From 58-81 sp012729145 (GTDB lineage Bacteria > Synergistota > Synergistia > Synergistales > Thermovirgaceae), in NCBI GenBank assembly GCA_040770625.1, contig JAXGIW010000002.1:322939-386938 (forward strand): 64,000 nucleotides of DNA, written 5' to 3'. This document shows, in pieces, positions 25,517-33,582 of this stretch (position 1 is its first letter; the number at the start of each line of letters is the position of its first letter). The position numbers and the translations under genes were made by a program. The notes under the pieces were generated by a model. That model was given only the letters and a program-made list of their open reading frames with translations. It ran no database searches and was not told where the DNA came from.

Positions 25517-26706
25517 GCCAGAAATTCAACAACAGCGAACGAAAGATGACCAACGTTTTCGAGCGTTACCTTACCCTATGGGTAGCTCTCTGTATCATAG
25601 GAGGGATAGTCCTTGGCAAGATAGCCCCCGGTTTTGCCAAAACCCTCGACAGCATGGCCATTACGGTGAATGGAGCCCCGGTTGTATCGATACCCATCGC
25701 TATATGCCTCTTTTTCATGATGTACCCCATCATGGTCAAGATAGACTTCGGAGAGGTGGTCAAAGCGGGGAAGAGCGGCAAACCGGTCTACCTTACCCTG
25801 TTCATCAACTGGGCTGTAAAGCCTTTCACTATGTACGCCATAGCGATGTTCTTCCTGGGTTTTGTCTTCAAAGGTTTCATAGGCCCCGATGCGGTAGACC
25901 TCGTGAAGATGCCCTTCGGGCTGAACCTCCCTGTAGGAGCGGCTCATGGAGCCGGCGTAGTTGTACTGGAGAACGGGATCAAAATGCTTCAGGTCCCTTT
26001 GTGGAGAAGCTACCTGGCCGGGGCGATCCTTCTCGGCATAGCGCCGTGCACCGCCATGGTGCTTGTGTGGAGCTACCTTTCCCGCGGCAACGACGGTCTC
26101 ACCCTTGTCATGGTGGCCATTAATTCCCTTACGATGCTTGTTCTCTACGGTGTTCTGGGCGGTTTCCTTCTTGGTGTCGGCAGGCTCCCGGTTCCGTGGC
26201 AGGCCTTGCTGCTGTCCATAGGTGTCTACGTCGCTCTCCCGCTGGCGGCGGGCTATTACTCCAGGAAGTGGATGATCGGCGCCAGAGGTATCCAGTGGTT
26301 CAGGGAGCAGTTCCTGCATTATCTCACCCCTGTGACCATTCTGGCCCTTCTGACGACCCTGGTCCTTCTCTTCAGCTTCAAGGGAGAGGTCATAGTGGCA
26401 AATCCGCTGACGATCCTCTGGATAGCCGTCCCTTTATTTACCCAGACGATCCTGATATTCGCCATAGGATATGCTCTTGCAAAAAAGCTGGGCCTCTCCT
26501 ACGACATGGCCGCTCCTGCGGCCATGATAGGGGCCTCGAACCATTTCGAGGTGGCAATTGCTACTGCCACGATGCTCTTCGGCCTCTCCAGCGGCGCAGC
26601 CCTGGCTACCGTGGTGGGTGTGCTTATAGAGGTACCCTTAATGCTGATGCTCGTGAGGTTCTGCGTAAGAACGCGGCACTGGTTCCCCGCTCCTGAGATA
26701 AAATAG
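25513..26706 (+). CDS. acr3: ACR3-family arsenite efflux transporter
   Basis: 397 residues, about ten membrane helices. The family signature GIAPCTAMVLVWSYL with its conserved cysteine, and GASNHFEVAIATATMLFG near the C-terminus, are present. It exports arsenite using the proton-motive force. Controlled by the overlapping ArsR. No arsC or arsenite ATPase is nearby; instead a candidate selenoprotein gene follows after 64 bases. Confidence 0.95.
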   Translation: MSQKFNNSERKMTNVFERYLTLWVALCIIGGIVLGKIAPGFAKTLDSMAITVNGAPVVSIPIAICLFFMMYPIMVKIDFGEVVKAGKSGKPVYLTLFINWAVKPFTMYAIAMFFLGFVFKGFIGPDAVDLVKMPFGLNLPVGAAHGAGVVVLENGIKMLQVPLWRSYLAGAILLGIAPCTAMVLVWSYLSRGNDGLTLVMVAINSLTMLVLYGVLGGFLLGVGRLPVPWQALLLSIGVYVALPLAAGYYSRKWMIGARGIQWFREQFLHYLTPVTILALLTTLVLLFSFKGEVIVANPLTILWIAVPLFTQTILIFAIGYALAKKLGLSYDMAAPAAMIGASNHFEVAIATATMLFGLSSGAALATVVGVLIEVPLMLMLVRFCVRTRHWFPAPEIK

Positions 26707-26770
26707 GCAGCCTTCTCTATGGAAGTACAGCTGCAGGGTAGAAAGAAACGGTTCGAAAGAGGTGAGCATT

Positions 26771-27085
26771 TTGAAGGAACGGATCCGTATTACATCTAAG
26801 TACTGGTTGCATGAAGTTGCAAGACACGGGAACGAATTCAACATCCATATGGCTGTAAATATAGCCGGGTGATGAACTGTCTACAGGGGCCCGGTGGGCC
26901 TCTGGGGCTATCCGGCAGAAAATACAGGAAAGTTCAGGATATTTTATGTGGAGGGTCATCCAGGGATGAAATGCCACATTGAGGAAGAGGTCTTCCAGTG
27001 GATGGAAGATGCGGGGCCGATGCCTGAGGGGGGCTACCTCTTCATGGTTGAGGGGGTCGGCCGCCTGAGGTTCAGCATTGTTTGA
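26771..27085 (+). CDS. candidate selenoprotein (in-frame TGA), HesB/IscA-like pattern
   Basis: From a TTG at 26771 (AAGAGGTGAG ribosome site seven bases upstream) the frame runs 33 codons, meets TGA at 26873-26875, and continues in the same frame for 70 codons to a TGA at 27085. Both halves look coding: KYWLHEVARHGNEFNIHMAV before, GPVGLWGYPAENTGKFRIFY after. A 9-bp hairpin with a GGT loop starts eight bases after the TGA, matching the bacterial SECIS model. The spacing (residue 34, then GPxxGL, P-x-EN, I-x-x-x-V and a GYLF-type end) resembles HesB/IscA-like proteins, where selenocysteine replaces the first conserved Cys; that family assignment is tentative. The alternative is a nonsense-mutated gene. 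It follows acr3 without its own clear promoter. Confidence 0.6.
26884..26904 (+). promoter_or_regulatory. SECIS-like hairpin
   Basis: CAGGGGCCC pairs with GGGCCTCTG (nine pairs, one G-U) around a GGT loop. The loop begins 18 bases after the TGA at 26875, and its first base is G, both within published rules for bacterial selenocysteine insertion elements. It lies wholly inside the coding frame. Confidence 0.55.
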
Positions 27086-27157
27086 ATAATGGAAAGACCA
27101 GTGATCGCTCCGAAAAGTGAAGAAGCCCCGTCCCTCCTGTTGACGGTTTCCCCCTTT

Positions 27158-28324
27158 TCAGCCGAAAAAGGTGCCGAAGGCCACGCCCGCAAGGGTTGAA
27201 AGCACCACAACCAGGCAGGTGTATGCCACGGTCTTTTTCGTGCCCAGGATGCTGCGGATGACGAGCATATTGGGAAGCGACAGTGCAGGGCCTGCAAGCA
27301 GAAGGGCCAGGGCAGGTCCCTTGCCCATTCCGGCCCCGATAAGACCCTGCAGGATGGGCACCTCCGTAAGGGTTGCAAAGTACATGAAGGCCCCCACCAC
27401 CGATGCGAAAAAGTTGGCCCCCAGCGAGTTGCCGCCCACCAGCGTTTCTATCCAGGTACCGGGAATAAGGGCCTCGTGCCCCGGACGGCCGAGAAGGAAT
27501 CCGGCCACCAGGACTCCCCCGAAAAGCAGGGGGACCACCTGCAGTGCGTAACCCCAGGTCGATCCCAGCCACTGCGAGCGCTCGTCACTGTCGAGCCAGA
27601 CCCTGGAGGCTGACAGGGTAAAGACGAAGGCAAGAGCGGCAATGATCCATTTCATTTTATAGACTGTCTCCCAGATCCCGCCCGGGACCCTTGGGGCCGC
27701 CCAGTTGGCAAAGACCAGGAAGACCACCATCCCGGCCATGTGAGTCGAAGTCTTCCACAGAGGTCTCACTGGTCCGGTTTCGGGGATCTCGACGAAACCC
27801 TGCATCCTTTCCGTTTCTTCCGACCGGAAAACAACCGCCATGAGAAGGCCGATGACCACGCTGAAGACTACCGCTCCCACGGCCCTGGCCAGGCCAAGTT
27901 CAAATCCCAGCACTCTGGCCGTAAGTATTATCGCAAGGACATTAATTGCCGGTCCCGAGTAAAGGAATGCCGTGGCTGGACCCAGGCCGGCGCCCCTTTT
28001 GTAGATCCCTGCGAAAAGGGGAAGCACTGTGCAGGAGCATACCGCCAGGACAGTCCCCGATATGGCGGCCACGGAGTATGCGACCCACCGTCGGGCCTCG
28101 GCCCCAAGATACTTCATCACTGCCTGTTGCGACACGAAGACGCTTATGGCACCTGCGATGAAGAAAGCTGGCACAAGGCAGAGGATCACGTGCTCCCTTG
28201 CGTACTCATGGAGCATCGCCAGGGCCTCCACGGCCCCGGAGTGCACCCTGGGGCTTTCAACGGGCAGAAAGTAGAACAGGGCAAAGACAGCTGCGAGGAC
28301 AAGAAATTTTTTCCGGTCGCTCAA
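27158..28324 (-). CDS. permease of the ArsP/DUF318 (PF03773) family
   Basis: About 388 residues with eight or more membrane helices. The family hallmark is CSCTVLPLFAGIYKRGAGLGPATAFLYSGPAINVLAI, and a related GGNSLGANFFASVVGAFMYFATLTEVPILQGLI occurs in the second half. ArsP members export trivalent organoarsenicals; others have unknown cargo. Start placed at TTG 28324 because GAGGTGA sits five bases upstream; an in-frame ATG at 28342 is possible but lies on that site. It forms an operon with a small thioredoxin-like protein and an ArsR regulator. Confidence 0.88.
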   Translation of the reverse strand: MSDRKKFLVLAAVFALFYFLPVESPRVHSGAVEALAMLHEYAREHVILCLVPAFFIAGAISVFVSQQAVMKYLGAEARRWVAYSVAAISGTVLAVCSCTVLPLFAGIYKRGAGLGPATAFLYSGPAINVLAIILTARVLGFELGLARAVGAVVFSVVIGLLMAVVFRSEETERMQGFVEIPETGPVRPLWKTSTHMAGMVVFLVFANWAAPRVPGGIWETVYKMKWIIAALAFVFTLSASRVWLDSDERSQWLGSTWGYALQVVPLLFGGVLVAGFLLGRPGHEALIPGTWIETLVGGNSLGANFFASVVGAFMYFATLTEVPILQGLIGAGMGKGPALALLLAGPALSLPNMLVIRSILGTKKTVAYTCLVVVLSTLAGVAFGTFFG

Positions 28325-28412
28325 AAATCTCACCTCTTGCAAGTATATGTGTAGATAATGCCACCTATAACCGCGAAAAAATCCCCGCCCGGGAATTCAG
28401 GCGGGGGAAGGG

Positions 28413-28658
28413 TTATTTCCCTGCCGCCTGTGCAAGGAGGCGTTTCATCTGCTCTGGCGTCGGGACACCCCCTGCGGCCAGTACCTTTCCATCCACGGCC
28501 AGACCAGGGGTAGCCATGACCCCGAAATCGAGGATCTCGGAGATCCCCGTGACCTTTACCAGCTCATAGTTGAGGCCAAGATCCGCTGCCGCGGCCTCAG
28601 CCAGTTCGGCCATCTTCTTGCACTTGGGGCACCCCGTTCCAAGCACCTGTATCTTCAT
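28413..28658 (-). CDS. thioredoxin-fold redox-active disulfide protein
   Basis: 81 residues. Begins MKIQVLGTGCPKCKKM, giving a CPKC active site, and carries the cis-proline region VMATPGLAVDGKVL. Small thioredoxin_3 proteins of this kind are regularly encoded beside ArsP-type permeases and ArsR regulators, where a role in thiol or metalloid chemistry is presumed. Between the permease and the ArsR gene on the same strand. Confidence 0.92.
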   Translation of the reverse strand: MKIQVLGTGCPKCKKMAELAEAAAADLGLNYELVKVTGISEILDFGVMATPGLAVDGKVLAAGGVPTPEQMKRLLAQAAGK

Positions 28659-28680
28659 CCACTTTACCCCCTCTCGAACT

Positions 28681-28965
28681 CTACCGGGTCATCCTGCGCA
28701 GGCAGCCCAGGAGATCACTCAGGCAAGGCATGGCGAGCCTGTAGTATATCTCCCGCCCCTCGCGGACGGTCTCCAGTATCCCAGCCTCCCTGAGGATGGC
28801 GATGTGTTTGCTTATGGTGGTCCTGTCCACCGGGAAGAGGTTCGCCAGTTCGCCCACCCTGAGCCTCCGGGAGGCCAATGTCTCCACCAGACCCAGCCTG
28901 ACGGGGTGGGCCATCGCCTTGAGTATGCCTACCCTGGGATCCTTCAAGGGTAACATCCCCCTCAT
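28681..28965 (-). CDS. ArsR-family transcriptional regulator
   Basis: 94 residues from ATG 28965 (AGGGAGG upstream; an earlier in-frame ATG at 28995 would overlap the operator). Winged helix with MAHPVRLGLVETLASRRLRVGELANLFPVDRTTISKHIAILREAGIL. It lacks the ELCxC metal motif of the ArsR at 25112; the only cysteines are two near the C-terminus (PCLSDLLGCL), so its signal or metal site differs. First gene of the arsR-thioredoxin-permease operon. Confidence 0.92.
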   Translation of the reverse strand: MRGMLPLKDPRVGILKAMAHPVRLGLVETLASRRLRVGELANLFPVDRTTISKHIAILREAGILETVREGREIYYRLAMPCLSDLLGCLRRMTR

Positions 28966-28974
28966 GCGCCTCCC

Positions 28975-29037
28975 TTGAGTGTGATGGAATAACACTCAAA
29001 ACCGTGGCAATTCTACCACATTTATGTCTTTCGTCAA
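28975..29037 (-). promoter_or_regulatory. promoter and perfect operator dyad of the second arsR operon
   Basis: On the minus strand: TTGACG (29037-29032), 16-base spacer, TAGAAT (29015-29010). Just after the expected transcript start lies the perfect dyad TTGAGTGT-9 bases-ACACTCAA (28999-28975), a size and position typical for ArsR-family operators. The -35 element overlaps the stop codon of the umuD-like gene. Confidence 0.78.
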
Positions 29038-29342
29038 CCCCGGCGCAGGACCCTTACAACCCCCCTTACCACACCCCAGACCGGGATCCGGGTTGAGGCG
29101 ACTTCCCTCAGTGCAAGTTCACCGTCCCTGGCAATGACGGCCAGGTCGCCTTCCCGTGCCACGCAGGAGCGGTCCACGACAAGGATATCGCCTTCCTCTA
29201 TTGACCAGCCGGGGATCTCCCCAGCCGAGCGCATAAGAAATGTGGATGCGCGGTTGCGGACCAGCAGGGAGTTGATGTCCAGGGGATCCTCCCTGAAAGG
29301 GTCGGCGGGGGAGGGGAAACCCGTGGTGGACCTGGAGTTCAT
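29034..29342 (-). CDS. umuD: UmuD-like protein, truncated and lacking the Ser-Lys dyad
   Basis: 102 residues. It aligns with E. coli UmuD starting essentially at the self-cleavage point: GFPSPADPF here matches the residues after the Cys24-Gly25 cut. The segment SAGEIPGWSIEEGDILVVD matches SGDSMIDGGISDGDLLIVD, so the catalytic Ser60 position is Glu; DGELALREV matches DGEFTVKKL, so Lys97 is Arg. About 20 residues near the C-terminus are also missing. It therefore looks like a ready-made UmuD' without protease activity. It overlaps the umuC stop by four bases and lies downstream of umuC, the opposite of the E. coli order. Confidence 0.82.
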   Translation of the reverse strand: MNSRSTTGFPSPADPFREDPLDINSLLVRNRASTFLMRSAGEIPGWSIEEGDILVVDRSCVAREGDLAVIARDGELALREVASTRIPVWGVVRGVVRVLRRG

Positions 29343-30631
29343 GGCAATTGCGCCCCCTCCGGGGGCAGCACGGAGGGGAGGTCCTCCCAGCAGGTGGTGT
29401 AGCGGGGCGAGACGTGCCCCCTGCGCATCACCCAGGACCTTCTGTCCCTGATGCCCATCGAGGCGGTGTAGACCGTCCCCCTGCCGAACTCCATGTTAAG
29501 ATGGTCCACTGCTTTCATTAGCGATCCTTCCCAGGGTTTTTTAATCTCCCTGAAGAGGTGTCCCTGCAGGTGAGCCCCGTCGGCCAGGTCTGTAAGCGCC
29601 ACTCCGGCCTTTTTATAGGGGTAGCCTTCCACGAAGATCCTCTCCAGGCACTTGAGTGCCTGACCGACGATGTCGGTCGTACAGGAGGTGGGAACGTCAA
29701 ATCTTGCCGTGGCCGCGTTGGCGTAACGCGGGGCGCTGCCGAAGGGGCTGGTCATAAGAAAAAGGTGTATCTTTCCGGCGGCCGAACCCTCCCCCCTGAG
29801 GGTCTCCGCCGCTGAAAAGGCAAAGTACGAGATGGCCTCCCTCAGGGAGAGAAGTTCCGTCACCGGATCGCCGAAGCTTCTGGATACTCTTATGGTCTTG
29901 CGAGGCCCGGGTGCTTCCGTGAAGGGGAAACAGACCAGGCCGTTGAGCTCCCTGGAGGTTCTTGCCTCGCAGATGGTGAAGCGTCTCCTGATCCACTCCC
30001 CGTCAGCGTGCTTGAGGGCCCTGGCAGTCCTGACCCCCAGGCGGCGCAGCTTTGGGGCGTTGCGGAAACCAACGCCCCAGACATCACCTATATCTATCCC
30101 CTCCAGGTACCGGTCGGCCTCCTCGCCGTGGGGCATGGTGAAGATCCCCTCCCTGGATGGATCTTTCTTGGCGATCCTGTTGGCCGCCTTGGCAAGGGTC
30201 TTCGTCTCCCCGAGGCCTATGGAAACGGGTATGCCCGTCCAATGCAGGACCCTCTCGCGGACCCGGCGGCAGAATTCCGACGGGTCCGCAGCGGCCTCCG
30301 GCAGGGTGTCCATGTAGAGGAAGGCCTCGTCGATGGAATAGACCTCCACGTCGGGTACCAGGCTGCGGAGGGAATCGGTGACCCTTCTGGACAGATCCTC
30401 GTAGAGGGGGTAGTTGGAGGAGAAGACCTCCACGCCGAAATGCCTGAACCTGCCCTCCTCCCTGAAATAGGGAGCACCCATGGGAACACCCAGGGCCTTG
30501 ACCTCCGAGGACCGGGCTATGACGCATCCGTCGTTGTTGGAGAGGACCGCCACGGGGCGGCGTTCAAGATCGGGCCTGAAGAGCCTCTCGCAGGAGGCGT
30601 AGAAGTTGTTGCAGTCGCACAGGGCGAACAT
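29339..30631 (-). CDS. umuC: Y-family DNA polymerase V catalytic subunit
   Basis: 430 residues, full length for UmuC. Opening MFALCDCNNFYASCERLFRPDL and VEVYSIDEAFLYMD carry the catalytic carboxylates; LGETKTLAKAANRIAKKDP and the DVWGVGFRNAPKLRRLGV helix-hairpin-helix follow. It performs error-prone lesion bypass with UmuD' and RecA. Coupled to the umuD-like gene by ATGA overlap. Confidence 0.95.
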   Translation of the reverse strand: MFALCDCNNFYASCERLFRPDLERRPVAVLSNNDGCVIARSSEVKALGVPMGAPYFREEGRFRHFGVEVFSSNYPLYEDLSRRVTDSLRSLVPDVEVYSIDEAFLYMDTLPEAAADPSEFCRRVRERVLHWTGIPVSIGLGETKTLAKAANRIAKKDPSREGIFTMPHGEEADRYLEGIDIGDVWGVGFRNAPKLRRLGVRTARALKHADGEWIRRRFTICEARTSRELNGLVCFPFTEAPGPRKTIRVSRSFGDPVTELLSLREAISYFAFSAAETLRGEGSAAGKIHLFLMTSPFGSAPRYANAATARFDVPTSCTTDIVGQALKCLERIFVEGYPYKKAGVALTDLADGAHLQGHLFREIKKPWEGSLMKAVDHLNMEFGRGTVYTASMGIRDRRSWVMRRGHVSPRYTTCWEDLPSVLPPEGAQLP

Positions 30632-30715
30632 GATCCCACACTCCCGGAAGGAATGCTCCCTAAAGATTACTGTAAGGATACATTACCCGGGAAATAATTA
30701 CAAGTATCTATCTGG

Positions 30716-31234
30716 TTATTCCTGGTTCTGTCCTCCCTGATAGTGAAGGTTGGCCGACTCCGTCATGGAGATCAGTTCGGGGCCGCTTCCCTTCTGGGGA
30801 TCTTCGACCAGGGCCAGGAAGTAGACCGGTTCACCGGTATCGCCGGACCTCCCCAGGAAGATCGCCATACGGTCGTCGCTGTGGACTTCGGGTATGCCCG
30901 GAAAGGCACTCCTCACGATGGAGGAAAGGGTCTCCAGGTCAACAGAGCCCGTCCTGAAGGCCAGGTGTACAGCCTGTACCCTCTCCTCCCCGAGATAGTC
31001 CAGGGTGACCCTTGAGAGTCCCTCGTTCCCTGAGATGTCGTACCATTCTGTGGTTCCCTCGGAACCATCGGGCGCCCCTATGGCGTTCAATACATCCTGC
31101 CTGGTCATGAGGAGCCCTACATCCCCGGAGTTCCACTCCTGGAGGGTGACCGCTCCGAAGGCGGCCGTATGGAGAAAGACAAGAACGGCAACTATGGTCC
31201 AGCATCTTTTGATCGTATTGTTCATGTTGTTCAT
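30716..31234 (-). CDS. secreted hypothetical protein
   Basis: 172 residues from ATG 31234 (GAGGAAAGGA upstream). N-terminal signal peptide: KRCWTIVAVLVFLHTAAFGA. The mature part has MTRQDVLNAIGAPDGSEGTTEWYDI, which vaguely resembles the SmpA/BamE-type turn, but I do not recognise a family. Function unknown. Divergent from the zinc-ribbon gene with a 127-base AT-rich gap. Confidence 0.7.
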   Translation of the reverse strand: MNNMNNTIKRCWTIVAVLVFLHTAAFGAVTLQEWNSGDVGLLMTRQDVLNAIGAPDGSEGTTEWYDISGNEGLSRVTLDYLGEERVQAVHLAFRTGSVDLETLSSIVRSAFPGIPEVHSDDRMAIFLGRSGDTGEPVYFLALVEDPQKGSGPELISMTESANLHYQGGQNQE

Positions 31235-31361
31235 TTCCTTTCCTCTGGCAATAGGGTTACAATAAATTCCAGGTGTTGCCGACCCTGTTGTTTTTCTGAT
31301 CAAGACTAACACGCCATGGCAGATCCCGAAAGCGTAAAAATGCCGGGAGGTTCTTCCATAG

Positions 31362-31565
31362 ATGGTCCGGTCCCAGATCACCTGCCCCTACTGTGGTTCA
31401 TCCGAAACGGTCCCGGTAGTATACGGCTATGCGCCCTTCGACCTCCTCCTCCGCGCCAGGCGCGGGGAGCTGGTCCTGGGAGGGGTCTGCGTGGAGCCGG
31501 GGCAGCCTCAGTGGAAGTGCCTGGCCTGCGACAGACTGATCCCTTTGGAGGAGGTGCCGAATTGA
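31362..31565 (+). CDS. small zinc-ribbon protein
   Basis: 67 residues with two CxxC pairs, CPYCGS at the start and CLACD near the end, forming a probable zinc ribbon. Its stop overlaps the TTG start of tspO (AATTGA), so the pair is coupled. No specific function known. Confidence 0.75.
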   Translation: MVRSQITCPYCGSSETVPVVYGYAPFDLLLRARRGELVLGGVCVEPGQPQWKCLACDRLIPLEEVPN

Positions 31566-32035
31566 AGAAGTATGCCCCTTTGGCCCTTTTCGTGCTTCTG
31601 TGCCTCGGTGCCGGGGCCCTGGGTTCGATAGCCACGGCGTCTTCCGTTTCGACATGGTATCCCGGGTTGCTCAAACCTTCCTGGAAGCCGCCGTCATGGC
31701 TCTTCGGTCCAGTCTGGACGCTCCTCTACGTGCTTATGGGTTCATCCGCCTGGAGGGTCTGGCTCACGGCAGGAGGGTTCAGTGACGCCCGGGAGGAGAT
31801 GATCCTCTTTTTTGTTCAGCTGACCCTCAACGTGGCCTGGTCCTGGATCTTCTTCGGTCTCAGGATGCCCGGGGCTGCCCTGCTGGAGCTGGTCCTTCTC
31901 TGGGTTGCCATAGCTGTCACTATCAGGGCCTTTGCCCGAATGGACCGGATCGCTGCATGGTTGATGGTCCCCTATATAGCGTGGGTTACCTACGCAGGGG
32001 CTCTGAACGCTTCAATATGGTTTTTGAACAGGTAG
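31562..32035 (+). CDS. tspO: TspO/MBR-family membrane protein
   Basis: 157 residues, five hydrophobic helices. The family motif is clear in LLKPSWKPPSWLFGPVWTLLYVLMGSSAW, with LNVAWSWIFFG in the fourth helix and ALNASIWFLN at the end. TspO binds porphyrins and other hydrophobic ligands and is linked to stress responses. TTG start at 31562 with GGAGGTG upstream, overlapping the zinc-ribbon gene. Confidence 0.92.
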   Translation: MKKYAPLALFVLLCLGAGALGSIATASSVSTWYPGLLKPSWKPPSWLFGPVWTLLYVLMGSSAWRVWLTAGGFSDAREEMILFFVQLTLNVAWSWIFFGLRMPGAALLELVLLWVAIAVTIRAFARMDRIAAWLMVPYIAWVTYAGALNASIWFLNR

Positions 32036-32056
32036 TCCATACCGGAATTTATTATG

Positions 32057-32151
32057 TATAATGCATAATTGGATTTCTTCAGCCCCCCTCCTGCAGGTGC
32101 CAGGAGAGGGCGCCAAATGGGTATCAAGGTCCGAGCGGACTTTTTTTGTTC
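32057..32151 (+). promoter_or_regulatory. leader with possible attenuator before the hydrogenase operon
   Basis: TATAAT at 32057-32062 is a likely -10 element (no good -35). It is followed by a stem CCTCCTG/CAGGAG (32087-32106, extended by GCCC/GGGC) and then by a second short stem AAGGTCC/GGACTTT (about 32126-32143) running into TTTTTTT (32141-32147). The second stem plus T run looks like an intrinsic terminator placed 47 bases before the first hydrogenase gene, which suggests either termination after tspO or conditional attenuation. Confidence 0.45.
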
Positions 32152-32193
32152 TGTTCCAGTGGTTCTGTACACAGGAAATAGGAGGTGAGGCGT

Positions 32194-32688
32194 GTGGTTA
32201 TTTTTGTCCTCTCCGTTGCCACGTACCTCCTGCTGGCGTGGAGTGGAGGAGGAATCGACCCCATCGAGGTGGGGATCGCAGTTGCCCTGGGGGGCGTTAT
32301 GGCCGGACTGGCCCGGGCCTGGAACCCGGGGAGGTCGTGGACCCTTGCGGGACTGAACCCGCTGCGCTGGATCGCTTTTGTTATCTATCTTGCGTTGCCC
32401 TTCCTGTGGGGCATGATCAAGGCCAACTTCGACGTTGCTTTCAGGGTGGTCACCGGGAAGATACGGCCCGGGATCGTCAGGATCGACTCCGGACTTAAGG
32501 GAAGCCTCGCCCAGGCGATCCTTGCCAACTCCATCACCCTGACGCCGGGCACGTTGACGGTGGACGTGGACGACTCCGGAGAGACGGGGGTTTTCTACGT
32601 GCACTGGATCAACGTGACCGACGAGGACCCGTCAGAGAAGAAAGTCTACGGTTCCTTCGGGAAGTGGGCAAGGAGGGTCGCCGAATGA
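32194..32688 (+). CDS. mbhA: Mbh hydrogenase subunit A (MnhE-like)
   Basis: 164 residues, two to three membrane segments, MnhE/PhaE-type antiporter subunit (PLRWIAFVIYLALPFLWGMIKANFDVAFRVV; ANSITLTPGTLTVDV). GTG 32194 is preferred with GGAGGTGA five bases upstream. First of fourteen genes in exactly the Pyrococcus mbhA-N order; together they form a membrane-bound, ion-pumping [NiFe] hydrogenase. Confidence 0.88.
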   Translation: MVIFVLSVATYLLLAWSGGGIDPIEVGIAVALGGVMAGLARAWNPGRSWTLAGLNPLRWIAFVIYLALPFLWGMIKANFDVAFRVVTGKIRPGIVRIDSGLKGSLAQAILANSITLTPGTLTVDVDDSGETGVFYVHWINVTDEDPSEKKVYGSFGKWARRVAE

Positions 32689-32945
32689 TGATCACCTATT
32701 TCGCATGGGCGGCCATGATCACCGGGATCTGTGCCCTGGCCATGGTGGGAAGGCTTGTCGCGGGCCCAACCATCCCTGACAGGATCGTAGCCCTCGACTC
32801 CATAAACACCATGGTGGTGGCTCTTATGATCCTTCTTTCGCTGGTGTACGACTCGGTGGTCATGGTCGATGTGGCCATCGTCTACGCAGCGCTCTCCTTC
32901 GTGGGCACCATGTTCATCGCCCGCTACATAGAGGGGGGTGTGTAG
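32685..32945 (+). CDS. mbhB: Mbh hydrogenase subunit B (MnhF-like)
   Basis: 86 residues, three helices. MnhF signature RLVAGPTIPDRIVALDSINTM then VVMVDVAIVYAALSFVG. Part of the Na+/H+ antiporter-like module. ATG overlaps the stop of the preceding gene. Confidence 0.9.
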   Translation: MMITYFAWAAMITGICALAMVGRLVAGPTIPDRIVALDSINTMVVALMILLSLVYDSVVMVDVAIVYAALSFVGTMFIARYIEGGV

Positions 32946-32947
32946 TC

Positions 32948-33322
32948 TTGGAGAAAGCAGCCCTTATCCTTCTCTCGGTCGGTGTCGTGTTCAACTTCCT
33001 CGGAACGGTTGCCCTGTACCGCTTCCCCGATGTCTACACCCGTCTTCACGGCACGACGAAGTGCACTACCTTCGGGTCCATATTCACCTCGGCGGCTGTC
33101 GTTGTCTTCGCCCTGGACATGTTCTTCCGGACCGGTGAAGGTCGTTTCAACACCCTGACGGTCCACGTGATCATTGCCATCCTGGCACTTCTGATATCCA
33201 ATGCCACCGGGGCCCACGCCATCGCGCGGGCGGCCCACAGGAGCGGCGTACTTCCCAAGTATGCCGTAGTCGACAGGCTTGCCGAAGACCATCGGAAGAA
33301 GAAAGGCGGTGTTTCGGCATGA
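32948..33322 (+). CDS. mbhC: Mbh hydrogenase subunit C (MnhG-like)
   Basis: 124 residues, three helices. MnhG signature GTVALYRFPDVYTRLHGTTKCTTFGS and a later ISNATGAHAIARAAHRSGV. Starts with TTG two bases after the mbhB stop. Confidence 0.9.
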   Translation: MEKAALILLSVGVVFNFLGTVALYRFPDVYTRLHGTTKCTTFGSIFTSAAVVVFALDMFFRTGEGRFNTLTVHVIIAILALLISNATGAHAIARAAHRSGVLPKYAVVDRLAEDHRKKKGGVSA

Positions 33323-33582
33323 ACGGTTACGCCCACATGGCCGTGCTGACGATCATAGTCATCTCGGCCTTCTACGCCGTATGGTTTCGTGACCTCCTCT
33401 CATCGGTCATCTCACTGGCTGTCTTCAGTCTCCTGCTCTCCCTTGAGTTCTTCATTCTCCAGGCTCCCGACGTGGCCATTGCCGAAGCGGCCATCGGAGC
33501 CGGGCTGAGCACGGCCATTTACATTATCGCCCTCCGGGCCTGCAAGACCCTGAGGAAACCGAACGGGGGTGAGGGGCGATGA
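33319..33582 (+). CDS. mbhD: Mbh hydrogenase subunit D (DUF4040)
   Basis: 87 residues, three helices. FRDLLSSVISLAVFSLLLSLEFFILQAPDVAIAEAAIGAGL is the DUF4040/MbhD signature, corresponding to the C-terminal part of MnhA. Four-base overlaps link it to both neighbours. Confidence 0.9.
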   Translation: MNGYAHMAVLTIIVISAFYAVWFRDLLSSVISLAVFSLLLSLEFFILQAPDVAIAEAAIGAGLSTAIYIIALRACKTLRKPNGGEGR

